A stretch of 64,000 bases of DNA from Nocardioides ungokensis (GCF_013466985.1 NZ_CP059164.1:1249001-1313000), one strand, 5' to 3'. Shown: positions 11,168-20,528, numbered from the stretch's first letter. Notes: a model not told the origin generated them from the letters alone. Made by a program: numbers and translations.

Positions 11168-11503
11168 TCAGGTCGCGTCGGCGTCGTACGGCGGGAGCTC
11201 GCCGTCCTCGAGCGGGCGCAGGCCGCGGCGACGGGGCAGGGCCTCCTCGCGGTCGGCCTCCTCCATCGCCTCGGCGATGTGCTTGCGGACGATCGTGCGG
11301 GGGTCGAGGTCGCGGAGCTCGAGATCGGCGTACTCCGGCCCGAGCTCGGATCGCAGCTCGTCACGGGCGGCGTTGGCGAAGCCGCGCGCCTTGCGCACCA
11401 TCTGCCCGGCCTGGCGGGCGAACTCGGGGAGCTTGTCCGGGCCGAACACCAGCACCGCGACGAACGCGATGACTGCCATCTCGGGCAGGCCGACCCCGAA
11501 CAC
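11168..11503 (-). CDS. tatB: Twin-arginine translocase subunit TatB
   Basis: This 111-residue protein has the TatA/B architecture: a short periplasmic start (MFGVGLPE), one transmembrane helix (about residues 7-22, AVIAFVAVLVFGPDKLPE with the conserved FGP hinge), an amphipathic helix (residues about 22-45) and a charged cytoplasmic tail. The E8 in the first residues and the long acidic amphipathic helix favour TatB over TatA. TatB with TatC recognises twin-arginine signal peptides; tatA and tatC are not in this window. The stop of the mrp gene lies three bases upstream of its start codon, which fits co-transcription with mrp. Confidence 0.9.
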   Translation of the reverse strand: MFGVGLPEMAVIAFVAVLVFGPDKLPEFARQAGQMVRKARGFANAARDELRSELGPEYADLELRDLDPRTIVRKHIAEAMEEADREEALPRRRGLRPLEDGELPPYDADAT

Positions 11504-11506
11504 GGC

Positions 11507-12673
11507 TCAGAACTTACTGGTCGGGGTGAGGCCGAGCTGCATGCCGGCCAGGCCGCGGCCGCGACCCGAGAGCTGCCCTGCGATCTCGACCAGGACGGTG
11601 GCCGCGGGCGCGGTGGGGTCGGAGTCGACGATCGGCTTGCCGGCGTCGCCGCCCTCGCGCAGCGAGGTGTCGAGCGGGACCCTGCCCAGGACGGGCACGG
11701 AGTAGCCGAACCGCTCGGACAGGGTGGCCGCGACCCGGTCGCCGCCGCCGCTGCCGAAGATCTCGATCCGGTGCTCGGGGTCCCCCACCTCGACGCAGTG
11801 GGGACAGGCCAGGTAGCTCATGTTCTCCACCACGCCGGCGACCCGCTGGTGCATCATCGAGGCCATCGTTCCCGCGCGCTCGGCCACCTCGGCGGCGGCC
11901 TCCTGGGGCGTGGTCACGACCACGACCTCGGCGCCGGGCAGGTGCTGCCCGAGGGAGATCGCCACGTCGCCGGTGCCCGGCGGAAGGTCGAGCAGGAGGA
12001 TGTCGAGGTCGCCCCAGTAGACGTCGGCGAGCATCTGGACCAGCGCGCGGTCCAGCATGGGGCCACGCCAGGCCACGACCTGGTCGCGGCGCGGCTTGAG
12101 CATCCCGATCGAGATGACCGAGACGCCGCTCGGTGTGGGCACCGGCATGATCAGGTCCTCGACCTGGGTGGGCCGGGAGTCCGCGACGCCCAGCATCGCC
12201 GGCACCGAGTGGCCGTAGATGTCAGCGTCGACGACGCCGACCTTGAAGCCCTGCTTGGCCATGGCGAGCGCGAGGTTGACCGTGACCGAGGACTTGCCGA
12301 CGCCGCCCTTGCCGCTGGCGATCGCGTAGACCTTGGTCAGGGAGCCGGGCTGCGCGAAGGGGATCTCGCGCTGGGCGTGGCCGTCCCGCAGGACCTCCTG
12401 CAGGCCGGCGCGTTGCTCGGCGCTCATCACCCCGAGCTCGAGGTCGACGCCGGTCACGCCCGCGACCTTGGTCACCGCGGCGGTCACGTCGCGGTTGATC
12501 GTGTCCTTGAGTGGACAGCCCGCCACGGTCAGCAGCACGGTCAGGTGCACGACACCCGCGTCGTCGATCTCGACGGAGTCGACCATCCCGAGGTCGGTGA
12601 TGGGTCGCTTGATCTCCGGGTCGTTGACGGTCGCCAGCGCGGCGTTGACCTGCTCGAGGCTCGGCGTGCTCAT
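11507..12673 (-). CDS. mrp: Mrp/NBP35-family iron-sulfur carrier ATPase (ApbC-like)
   Basis: This 388-residue protein has an N-terminal DUF59 domain (about residues 5-90; NDPEIKRPITDLGMVDS) and a C-terminal ParA/MinD-type ATPase domain. The latter carries the deviant Walker A GKGGVGKSS (about residue 125), the switch segment LLDLPPGTGDVAIS and the cluster-binding YLACPHCVE pair of cysteines. Mrp proteins hold and hand over Fe-S clusters to apo-proteins in the cytoplasm. ATG 12673 is preferred to a TTG three codons upstream because AGGA and GGGG sequences precede it at normal spacing. The gene order mrp-tatB and mrp-DUF1003-MgtE/CBS recurs in actinobacteria. Confidence 0.93.
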   Translation of the reverse strand: MSTPSLEQVNAALATVNDPEIKRPITDLGMVDSVEIDDAGVVHLTVLLTVAGCPLKDTINRDVTAAVTKVAGVTGVDLELGVMSAEQRAGLQEVLRDGHAQREIPFAQPGSLTKVYAIASGKGGVGKSSVTVNLALAMAKQGFKVGVVDADIYGHSVPAMLGVADSRPTQVEDLIMPVPTPSGVSVISIGMLKPRRDQVVAWRGPMLDRALVQMLADVYWGDLDILLLDLPPGTGDVAISLGQHLPGAEVVVVTTPQEAAAEVAERAGTMASMMHQRVAGVVENMSYLACPHCVEVGDPEHRIEIFGSGGGDRVAATLSERFGYSVPVLGRVPLDTSLREGGDAGKPIVDSDPTAPAATVLVEIAGQLSGRGRGLAGMQLGLTPTSKF

Positions 12674-12704
12674 GATCCCCAATCCTAGGCGGTGGGGTGT
12701 GGCG

Positions 12705-13226
12705 CTAGGCGCTCGGCTCCACCTCGTCCTCGCCGGCTCGGTTGAGCTCCTCGAGGTCGCTCATCAGCGAGCGGAGCTCGGAGCGCAGGAAGTCGCGGGT
12801 CGCGACCTCGCCGACCGACATGCGCAGCGACGCCACCTCGCGCGCCAGGAACTCCATGTCGGCGTGGGCCCGCGCGTTGGCCTGGCGGTCCTGCTCGGCG
12901 ATGACCTTGTCGCGCGTCTCCTGCCGGTTCTGCGCGAGCAGGATCAGGGGAGCGGCGTACGACGCCTGCAGGCTGAGCATCAGCGTCAGGAAGATGAAGG
13001 GGTAGTCGTCGAAGCGCAGGTCCTGCGGTGCCAGGAGGTTCCAGCCGATCCAGATCAGCACGAAGGCCGTCATGTAGATCAGGAACCGGGCCGTCCCCAT
13101 GAAGCGGGCGAACTGCTCGGCGAAGACGCCGAAGGCGTCGGAGTCGTACGTCGGCCGCCGCACCAGGGGTCGGCGCGTCTCCTTGGGGGTGTCGAGGCGG
13201 TAGCGGGGCGCGCGGGACTCGCTCAC
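12705..13226 (-). CDS. DUF1003 membrane protein
   Basis: This 173-residue protein contains the two-helix DUF1003 core: FARFMGTARFLIYMTAFVLI (about residues 40-60, first membrane helix), then WNLLAPQDLRFDDYPFIFL and a second helix LTLMLSLQASYAAPLILLAQ (about 80-100). The N-terminal tail is basic and the C-terminal 70 residues form a predicted coiled coil ending in an acidic tip. The family function is unknown. Its ATG overlaps the stop of the upstream MgtE/CBS gene (four bases shared), so the two are translationally coupled, which suggests a shared role, possibly in magnesium or membrane homeostasis (inference). Confidence 0.85.
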   Translation of the reverse strand: MSESRAPRYRLDTPKETRRPLVRRPTYDSDAFGVFAEQFARFMGTARFLIYMTAFVLIWIGWNLLAPQDLRFDDYPFIFLTLMLSLQASYAAPLILLAQNRQETRDKVIAEQDRQANARAHADMEFLAREVASLRMSVGEVATRDFLRSELRSLMSDLEELNRAGEDEVEPSA

Positions 13227-14493
13227 GACTTCACCCCCGGACGGGCGTCACCGGGCCGCAGGGCCTGGTCGCGCCAGTTCTCCGGGAGCATGTGGTCGAG
13301 CAGGTCGTCGACGGTGACCGCGCCGAGCAGCCGCCCGTTGTCGTCGACGACCGGAGCTGCGACGAGGTTGTACGTCGCGAGGTGGGCCGCCACCTGCTCG
13401 ATCGACGCGGCCGGGCGCAGCGGGTCCATGGAGTTGTCGAGCGCACCCGCGACCAGCGTGGAGGGCGGCTCGCGCAGCAGCCGCTGGATGTGGGCGACGC
13501 CGAGGAACCTGCCCGTCGGCGGCTCGAGCGGCTGGCGGCACACGAAGACCATCGCCGCCAGCGAGACCGGCAGGTCGGGGTTGCGCACGTGCGCGAGGGC
13601 GTCGGCGATCGTCGCGTCCGGGCCGAGGATCACCGGCTCCGGGTCATCATCGCGCCGGCCGTGTGCTCGGCGTACGACATCAGGCGGCGCACGTCCTCGG
13701 CCTCGTCCGGCGCCATCAGCTCGAGGAGCTGGGCCGCCGTGTCCGGCGGCAGGTCGGCGATCAGGTCGGCGGCGTCGTCGGGGGACATCTCCTCGAGGAT
13801 GTCGGCCGCGCGCTCGGAGTCGAGGTGCTCGAGGATCTCGACCTGGTCCTCGTCGGGAAGCTCTTCGAGGACGTCGGCGAGCCGCTCGTCGTCGAGGGCG
13901 GCGACGACGGCAGCACGACGCTCCACCGGCAGCTCGTGGATCATGTTGGCCGCGTCGGCCGGCCGCATCTCGTTGAGGGCCGCGATGAGGTGCGTCGCGC
14001 CCTGCTTCTCCTCCCGACCGATGAGCCCCTCGACGTCTCGCCACTCGACGACGTGGGTCTGGCCGCGTCGGCGCAGGCCCTTGGCCGGCTCCTGCACCGC
14101 CACCCGGGACAGCACCCAGTCGCGGTTGCGCGCCTGCTCCATCGCCACGTCGTAGACCGTTCCGGTCACGCCGGTCTCACGGATCGTGACCGTGCGGTCG
14201 AGCAGCTGCCCGATCACCAAGGTCTCGGTCGAACGCTGCTCGAAGCGGCGCATGTTGAGCAGGCCCGTGGTGTAGACCTGACCGCTGTCGATGTTGGTGA
14301 CCCGCGTCATCGGCACGAAGATCCGGCGCCGACCGAACACCTCGGCCACCACCCCGAGCACCCGCGGCTGGTTGACCTCCGACCGCAGGGCCACCACGAG
14401 GTCCCGGACCTTGCCGACCTGGTCGCCCTGGGGGTCGAAGATCGGCAGCCCGACAAGTCGGGCTGCGTACACGCGGGTCGGGGTCGTGCTCAC
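13223..14493 (-). CDS. PRC-barrel / MgtE-N / CBS domain protein without membrane part (frameshifted here)
   Basis: After correction this is about 423 residues. The domains in order are a PRC-barrel-like unit (about residues 8-75; LPIFDPQGDQVGKVRDLVV), a further beta domain, the MgtE intracellular helical domain (residues 165-290; repeats such as LADVLEELPDEDQVEILEHL) and two CBS domains (about 300-420). The MgtE transmembrane channel is absent, so it is a soluble regulator-like protein rather than a transporter. The frame breaks at the GGG run 13641-13643: one additional G turns AGAMMTRSR-stop into AGAMMTPEPVILGPDATIA. Start is GTG 14493. It overlaps the DUF1003 gene by four bases. Confidence 0.85.
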
Positions 14494-14598
14494 GGGCCCG
14501 ACGCTACCGGTCGGCCCTTCTCCATCGCTCGCAGCATCGCCGAGGAGGTCGGTTAGCATGAGGCCCGATCCCGACCAGCGTGCACCGGAGGTGCCTTC

Positions 14599-15723
14599 AT
14601 GCCCCGCCACCTGCAGCGGCCCCGGCCGCCCGAGCGCCCCAGGAGGCGGCTCGAGCCGTCGGTCGTGGGGACCGTGGCCCTCGCCGCGGTGCTGCTGGTG
14701 GTCTCCGGGGTGTTCCTGGCCTGGGGTCATCTCGACCCGGCGAGCGACGCCTCGGCCGACCCGGGCACCGGTCCTGAGCTCGTCGACGCGTTGGGGAGCA
14801 ACAGCTCGACCCCCACGGCGAGCCCCACGGTGACGCAGGCGCGGCACCGTGAGCGAGCGCGAGCCTCGCGGCCGGCGCCGCAGCAGGTCGTGCAGCGGGA
14901 CCAGGTCATCGAGCGGATCAAGGTGACCAAGCCCAAGAAGAAGAAGGTCGAGGCGTCGCTCCCCACGAGCTTCCGGGTGAGCACCTTCAACGTGCTGGGC
15001 GCGTCCCACACGGCGCCGGGCGAGCGCAAGGGCTGGGCCCCCGGCGTGACCCGGATGCGCTGGGCGGTCCAGCTCCTGCAGGGCACCGGCGTCAGCGTCG
15101 CCGGGCTGCAGGAGTTCCAGGGACCGCAGTACAACGTCTTCCGCCAGGTGGCCCCCGGCTGGGGCGTCTACCCGGGTCCGGCGCTCGGCCCGGGCTCCCT
15201 GGCCAACTCGATCGTGTGGCGCTCCGACGCGTGGGAGCTCGTCGAGGCCAGGACCATGAAGATCCCGTACTTCCACGGCCGGCTCGTCGCCATGCCCTAC
15301 GTGCTGCTGCGCAACATCGAGTCACAGCGCACGGTCTGGTTCTTCAACACCCACAACCCTGCCGACGCCTACGGTCCTGCCCAGCAGTACCGCAACCGGG
15401 CGACCGCGCTGGAGGTCCAGCTCGCGCGCACGCTCGGCGCCGACGGGACGCCGGTGATCTTCACCGGTGACATGAACGATCGCGCGCCGTACTTCTGCCC
15501 GATGACGACGCAGACCGACATGCACGCCGCGAACGGCGGCTCCACGGGCACCTCGTGCGCGCTGCCGCCGGTCACCAACGTCGACTGGATCATGGGCAAC
15601 ACCCCGGTGACCTTCGGGAACTTCCACAGCGACGACGGCCCGCTGGTCCGCCGGACCACCGACCACCACTTCGTGTGGGCGGACGCGACGATCCCCGCCG
15701 AGACGACCGCCGCCCAGCGCTAG
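14599..15723 (+). CDS. Membrane-anchored endonuclease/exonuclease/phosphatase (EEP) family protein
   Basis: This 374-residue protein has one N-terminal hydrophobic segment (about residues 22-43, signal anchor), a low-complexity Ser/Thr/Pro linker with a lysine cluster near residue 112, and an EEP (DNase I-like) domain from residue 123. Catalytic motifs visible are STFNVLGASH, LQEFQGPQYN, FFNTHNPADA, VIFTGDMNDRAPYF, NVDWIMG and DHHFV, covering the metal ligand, catalytic His and Asp positions of the superfamily. It should hydrolyse phosphodiester or phosphomonoester bonds outside the membrane; the substrate is unknown. It is a close paralogue of the N-terminal half of the protein encoded at 18371-20272 and converges with the sulfatase gene. 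Confidence 0.83.
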   Translation: MPRHLQRPRPPERPRRRLEPSVVGTVALAAVLLVVSGVFLAWGHLDPASDASADPGTGPELVDALGSNSSTPTASPTVTQARHRERARASRPAPQQVVQRDQVIERIKVTKPKKKKVEASLPTSFRVSTFNVLGASHTAPGERKGWAPGVTRMRWAVQLLQGTGVSVAGLQEFQGPQYNVFRQVAPGWGVYPGPALGPGSLANSIVWRSDAWELVEARTMKIPYFHGRLVAMPYVLLRNIESQRTVWFFNTHNPADAYGPAQQYRNRATALEVQLARTLGADGTPVIFTGDMNDRAPYFCPMTTQTDMHAANGGSTGTSCALPPVTNVDWIMGNTPVTFGNFHSDDGPLVRRTTDHHFVWADATIPAETTAAQR

Positions 15724-15754
15724 CGGGATCCGCTCAGCGCTAGCAGGATCCGCT
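15715..15754. repeat. Two tandem 20-bp copies between convergent genes
   Basis: CAGCGCTAGCGGGATCCGCT (15715-15734) is followed at once by the same sequence with one change, G to A (15735-15754). The repeat contains the palindromes AGCGCT and GGATCC, and its first and last copies touch the stop codons of the two convergent genes. A local duplication is the simplest explanation. Confidence 0.85.
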
Positions 15755-17352
15755 CAGCGGTAGAAGTCCGACGGGCACTGGGTTCCGGCGCAGTCGGCGT
15801 ACTTCCGGGTCAGCTTCCTGAGCTCCTTGAGCTGGGGGCGGTAGCGGGGGTCCTTGCGCAGGTTGTTCAGCTGCCAGGGGTCGACCGTGCGGTCGTAGAG
15901 CTCCGCACGGCCGGCCTTGTTCTGCACGTAGGTCCACGGCCCGACCACGACACCGGTGTAGAGCGGCGTGGTGCCGCCCTGGACCGGGTAGCCCTCGATC
16001 GGGACCACGCGTCGGGAGGCGCCGGTGCGCAGCCACGGCAGCACGTTGGTGCCGTCGACGACGCGCGTCTTCGGGTGGGCGCCGGCCAGCGCGGCCAGCG
16101 TGGGCGCCCAGTCCGCGTTGGTGACCGGGGTCTTGCTCGTGACGCCCTTCGCGATGCCGGGCCCCCGGACGTACATGGGGATGCCGACGATCTCGCGGAA
16201 GTACCAGAGCTTGCCGTTGAGGTTGTGCTCGCCGAGCACGTAGCCGTTGTCCGACGTGAAGACGATGTAGGTGTTGTCGAGCTGGCCGGTCTGCCGCAGC
16301 GTCCGCACGGTCCGGGCGACCGCACGATCCACGGACTGCAGCGCCTCGATCCGCTGCTGCCGGGCCTCCTTCATCTCCTGCCGGCGGTAGCCGGGGACCG
16401 GCTCGCGCACGGCGCGGATCAGGGCCTTGTCGGAGACGTCCTTCTCGAACATGTCCGCGGTGCGCGGCAGGTTCAGCCAGTCGAAGGTGTTGTTGTCGCG
16501 CGGCGCGGGCGTCGTCGTCTTGATCGGCGACTTGTCCTCGGGGTGGACGACGTCGGGGTCGTCGGGGGCGTCCGGGCCGCCGGTGTGCGGGGCGACGTAG
16601 TTGACCCACAGGTACCACGGCTTCTGCTGCCGCTCGGGGTTGGTCAGCATGTCGACCGTCAGGTCGCTGAACAGGTCGCTGGAGTACTCGTGGTAGGTCC
16701 GGTCGGTGCCGTTGTCGTTGACCGTCGGCCGGACGAAGTTGTACGTCGAGGGGTCGACCGTGGCGCGCCAGTCGCTCCAGCCGGGCGGGACGTAGGTCTG
16801 CGACCCGTCCTCGCCGTACCCGTTGAGGTACTTGCCGATGAACATGGTGTCGTAGCCGGCGCGCTGCAACCAGACGGGCAGGGTGTCGTCGTCCTTGAAC
16901 GCCTTGAAGCCGCCGCCGGTGCCGTTGATCGTCACCGCGCCGTGGTTGTGGGAGTACTGGCCCGACACCAGCGAGGCCCGAGCCGGCACGCAGATCGGCG
17001 TCGGCGCCAGGCCGTTGGTGAGGGTGGTGCCCTCGTCGGCCATCAGGTGCTGCACGTGGGGGAGGAAGCGCATGTCCTTCTGCGCTGCGTCGTCCACCGT
17101 GATCATCAGCAGGTTGGGCTTGGTGCTCGGCCGGGTGAAGGGCTTCGCGGCGAGCGGGCTGCCCGGGAGGACCTGCTCCTGGTTGCCGGGCCCGGGGACC
17201 GGCGCGGGCCCCGAGGGGACCACGTGCCGCTCGGTGCTCGGGGAGTGGTCCTGGCCTGAGCCCCCGCTGCATCCGGCAGCAGTCAGGCCGGCCACCGTGA
17301 CCATCGCCGCGGCGGCGAGCCAGCGCGGCTCACGGGATCCCCGAAAGGGCAT
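15754..17352 (-). CDS. Sulfatase-family lipoprotein
   Basis: This 532-residue protein starts with a lipoprotein signal (hydrophobic residues 10-26, then LTAAGC with the acceptor Cys near residue 28). The body matches the sulfatase (alkaline phosphatase superfamily) fold: metal-binding MITVDDAAQKDM, formylglycine motif CVPAR (CxPxR) within TPICVPARASLVSGQYSHNHG split across the helix start, GKYLNGYG, VNYVAPHTGG and FTSDNGYVLGEHNL. The Cys of CVPAR must be oxidised to formylglycine, and the enzyme that does this is encoded immediately upstream. The expected activity is sulfate-ester hydrolysis on the cell surface; the natural substrate is unknown. AAGGAG lies eight bases before the ATG at 17352. 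Confidence 0.9.
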   Translation of the reverse strand: MPFRGSREPRWLAAAAMVTVAGLTAAGCSGGSGQDHSPSTERHVVPSGPAPVPGPGNQEQVLPGSPLAAKPFTRPSTKPNLLMITVDDAAQKDMRFLPHVQHLMADEGTTLTNGLAPTPICVPARASLVSGQYSHNHGAVTINGTGGGFKAFKDDDTLPVWLQRAGYDTMFIGKYLNGYGEDGSQTYVPPGWSDWRATVDPSTYNFVRPTVNDNGTDRTYHEYSSDLFSDLTVDMLTNPERQQKPWYLWVNYVAPHTGGPDAPDDPDVVHPEDKSPIKTTTPAPRDNNTFDWLNLPRTADMFEKDVSDKALIRAVREPVPGYRRQEMKEARQQRIEALQSVDRAVARTVRTLRQTGQLDNTYIVFTSDNGYVLGEHNLNGKLWYFREIVGIPMYVRGPGIAKGVTSKTPVTNADWAPTLAALAGAHPKTRVVDGTNVLPWLRTGASRRVVPIEGYPVQGGTTPLYTGVVVGPWTYVQNKAGRAELYDRTVDPWQLNNLRKDPRYRPQLKELRKLTRKYADCAGTQCPSDFYR

Positions 17353-17394
17353 GCGAAGAACTCCTTGGCGATACGGGGGATGGTCTCGAAAAGT

Positions 17395-18336
17395 CTAGTT
17401 GGCGCACCGGAACCCGAGGTTGGAGGCCGTCGAGTCGGGCGGTGACGACGACCGGGCGGCCACCCGGTAGCGGTTGCAGTAGGAGTCGTGGCACAGGTAC
17501 GAGCCGCCGCGCATCACCCGGGCGGCCCCGGTCTCCGGTCCGGTGGGGTCGACCGAGGAGCGGGTGGCGTAGGCCGCGGGGTCGAACCAGTCGGCGCACC
17601 ACTCCCAGACGTTGCCGGCCATCTGGTGGAGGCCGTAACCGTTGGGCGCGAACGTCTTGACCGGTGCCGTGGACGACCAGCCGTCCTCGCAGGTGTTCTC
17701 GACCGGGAACTGCCCCTGGAAGATGTTGCACATCCACCGGCCGCGGGGGAGGAGCTCGTCGCCCCACGGGTAGCGGCTCCCCTCCAGCCCGCCGCGGGCC
17801 GCCGCCTCCCACTCGGCCTCGGTGGGCAGCCGTTTGCCCGCCCAGGAGGCATAGGCGACGGCGTCGTCGTGGGAGACGTGGACGACGGGATGGTTCTGGC
17901 GGCGGGTCACGTCCGAGGCGGCGCCCTCGGGGTGGCGCCAGTCCGCGCCGCGCACCGCCAGCCACCACGGCGTCGCGGCGGGCTGCCCGAGGACGTCGGC
18001 GCCGTCGCCGGCGTAGTCGAGGTGGAAGACCGCCGAGCTGCCCTCGCGCTCGGCCGTGGTGACGTGGCCGGTGGCCTTGACGAAGGCCGCGAACGCGGCG
18101 TTCGTGACGGTCGTGGTGTCGACGTGGAAGGTGCTCAGGCGCACCCGGTGCACCGGCGACTCGCCGTCGGCCCGGTAGCCCTCGGCGAACGCGTCGCCGA
18201 GGACGAACTCACCGCCCTCGATCCTGACCTGACCCCGGTACGACGTCGCCCGAGCGGGCGGCGCCGGGGCCGGCACCTGCCCCGACCCGGTCCCCGCAGG
18301 GACGCAGCAGGGGGAGGTGCCGTCGCTCGTGCTCAC
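17395..18336 (-). CDS. Formylglycine-generating enzyme (FGE/SUMF1 family)
   Basis: This 313-residue protein matches the copper-dependent aerobic FGE family along its length: GEFVLGDAFAEGYRADGESP, KRLPTEAEWEAAARGG, NVWEWCADWF and RVMRGGSYLCHDSYCNRYRV. The last segment holds the two active-site cysteines (LC-HDS-YC), spaced as in the characterised Streptomyces enzyme, and the protein ends GFRCAN as in that family. FGE converts the CxPxR cysteine of sulfatases into formylglycine. The gene lies 42 bases upstream of the sulfatase, and the pair is almost certainly enzyme and client. Start is GTG 18336. Confidence 0.93.
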   Translation of the reverse strand: MSTSDGTSPCCVPAGTGSGQVPAPAPPARATSYRGQVRIEGGEFVLGDAFAEGYRADGESPVHRVRLSTFHVDTTTVTNAAFAAFVKATGHVTTAEREGSSAVFHLDYAGDGADVLGQPAATPWWLAVRGADWRHPEGAASDVTRRQNHPVVHVSHDDAVAYASWAGKRLPTEAEWEAAARGGLEGSRYPWGDELLPRGRWMCNIFQGQFPVENTCEDGWSSTAPVKTFAPNGYGLHQMAGNVWEWCADWFDPAAYATRSSVDPTGPETGAARVMRGGSYLCHDSYCNRYRVAARSSSPPDSTASNLGFRCAN

Positions 18337-18370
18337 GCCTCCATTGTCACGGTGGCTGGTCGCGCCCCCG

Positions 18371-20272
18371 TCACTGAGTCGGGTCGGGCCCGACGAAGAG
18401 GTTGAAGCTCTGGTCGGCGTTCATGGTGCTGCCGGGGATGGGGGAGGCGCAACGCGGCGGTGACCAGGTTGGCGGTCATGCCGTTGCGGATCGGCTGGGT
18501 GGCGCCGTAGCCCGGCTGGAGCTTCCCAGGGTCCTGGAAGGCGGGGTTGAGGTCGTAGAGGTCGGCGCCGGCGACCACGTCGGGTCCCCAGGCGATCAGG
18601 GGGACCGTGTAGTTGCCGCGCACGGTGCGGTCGACGTTGCTGGTCCCGCGGCCCCCCGCGCCGGCGGTGAGGATCACCAGCGTGTGGCCGTCCAGGGTGG
18701 GCGACGCCGCGATCGTGCTCATGACCCGGCCGAGCATCGCGTCGACCTGGGTGAGCGTCGTCCGGTACGCCGGGCTCGCGTAGCCGCTGGCCCGCCCGGC
18801 GTCGTCGAGCATGGTCAGCTGGGCGTAGGTGAACGTCTTGGGCGACTTGGCGAGCATCGTGGTCAGCCGGTCGACGAGGTCCCGGTCGTCGGTCGTGGCG
18901 ACGAACTGGTTGATCTTGTCGCGGCCGTCGTCGACGCCGTACGGGTCCGTGCCGCCGTTGGTGTCGTCCCAGCTGCGGTCGACGAGCGCCATCCGCGGCT
19001 GGCTGGAGAGGAGGGCGGTGCTGCGGCCGAAGTTGTGGACGATGTCGAACACGCTGGAGACGTAGTGGCCCGCGGCGGCCTGGACCGTGCTGCCGGTGTC
19101 GCGGTCGGCGGTGACGCCGTGGCCGCCCTGGGTCGCGTTGACCCGTCGCCCGGTGAGCATGCCGATGGTGTTGGGCAGGGTGGTGGTGCGCTCGACCTCG
19201 GTGCGGGCGTTGAGCGTGGAGGCCCCCTCGCTCATCAGCCGGTGGATCGTGGGCGTCCCGGCGACGCCGGCCTTGCGGATCGCGCTCGGCCGCAGGCCCT
19301 CGACGGAGAGCTGGAGGACGCGCGTGATCGGCGACTGCTGGACCGACGGCGGGGGGATGTTCGCGTCGCCCATGATCACGAAGTGGTCGGTTGTCTTCTG
19401 GACCAGCGCGTCGCGGAGGTCGGTGTAGCCGGTGAAGTTCACGTCCGAGGTGCCCATCACCCAGTCGACGTGGGACGGCGTGGTGAGCGTGCACCCGTCG
19501 GCGTCGGACGTGCCGCCGTTGGCCGACTCGAGGTCGGTGTTGGCGACCACGGGGCAGAAGAACGGCTCCCGGTCGTTCATGTCGCCGGTGACGACGACGG
19601 GGGTGTCGGGGTACTGCTCGCGCAGCCCGTTGACCAGGTCGATCTCCTTCTTCACCGCCTGGTCCCGCCACTTCTGCGCCGGACCGTGCGCGTCGGCCGG
19701 GTTGTGGGAGTTGAAGAACCACGCCTGCTGCCCGGTCGCCTTGTTCTGGAGGAGCACGTAGGGCATCCGGATCAGGTTGCCGTCGAAGTAGGGATCTGGA
19801 TGGTCTCGGAGCGCAGCAGGGTGAACTGGTCCTTGCGCCAGGCGATGGAGTTGGCCATCGCGGCCGTGGTCAGCTTGTCGCCCGGGAAGATCCCGAACGT
19901 CGAGCCGTCGATCTCCTTGAACTTGTCGAACTGCGGCTGCTGCATCTCCTGGAAGCCGACCACGTCGATGCTGTTCTGGTCGATGATCTGGGTGGCCCAC
20001 TTCATGCGGGTCGAGCCCGAGGCCCAGCCCTTGCGGTCGCCGCCGGGGGCGGTGTGGCCGGCGCCGAGCAGGTTGAACGAGCTGAGCCGGAACGCCGTGG
20101 CACCGGGCGGCTGCTCCTTCAGGGCGTTCGCGCCGTCACCGGCGGCCTGGGAGGCGCCGGCGAGGGAGAGCGGGGCGGCCAGCAGGGCCAGGGCGGCAGC
20201 GCCGGTGACGAGGGCCTTCCGTCGCGGACGTCGTGTGTGGCTCTTCCCGGACACGGGGGTGCGGTTCGTCAC
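18371..20272 (-). CDS. Secreted EEP phosphatase/nuclease fused to a type I phosphodiesterase/nucleotide pyrophosphatase domain (two frameshifts here)
   Basis: Corrected length is about 633 residues. A signal peptide (RRPRRKALVTGAAALALLAA, cleavage near residue 45) has a twin-arginine-like start. Residues about 60-335 form an EEP domain (SSFNLLGAGH, FQEMQQPQFDKF, FFNSHNPADAHG, VVTGDMNDREPFF, HVDWVMG, DHFVIMG). Residues about 350-600 form an alkaline-phosphatase-superfamily domain like nucleotide pyrophosphatases (LQLSVEGLRPSAIRKAG, TTTLPNTIGMLTGRR, LTMLDDAGRASG, TAGAGGRG). Indels: one G short at 19791-19793 (joining TIQIP to YFDGNLIRMPYV) and one G extra at 18440-18444 (joining LRLP to IPGSTMNADQSFNLF). 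With both corrected the length is an exact codon multiple. It heads the operon with FGE and sulfatase. Confidence 0.83.
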
Positions 20273-20377
20273 GGAGCTTGCCCTTCGTTGTGGAGCGACG
20301 AAGGCACCGGAACCGGGGCTCCGACGCGCGGCGTGTCGCTCCGCGAATCAGTGGTGCCCCTGATGCTAATGTGACTT

Positions 20378-20395
20378 GTGGTGTTTCGTCACCAC
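20378..20395. promoter_or_regulatory. Inverted repeat in the divergent promoter region
   Basis: GTGGTG (20378-20383) and CACCAC (20390-20395) flank the 6-base spacer TTTCGT. The site lies between the divergent starts at 20272 and 20529, in locally AT-richer DNA. On the minus strand TAGCAT (about 20369-20364) could be a -10 element with GTGACG about 18 bases before it. The remaining 250 bases of this gap show nothing else I can name. Confidence 0.4.
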
Positions 20396-20528
20396 TTGAG
20401 TCGCCTTTGCCTGCCGACCCGGCTATTTTGGAGAGCCCGGCGTCGAGGGAACGACCGGCGACAACGAGATGCCCCGAGGAGCGGGCCCCGCCGGGGTCAT
20501 GCGCGTGGGCTCCGAGACTGGGAGCGTG

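Noticed and set aside
13223..14493. Magnesium transporter
   Set aside because: No hydrophobic segment follows the CBS domains; the protein ends there, so transport by this protein alone is not supported.
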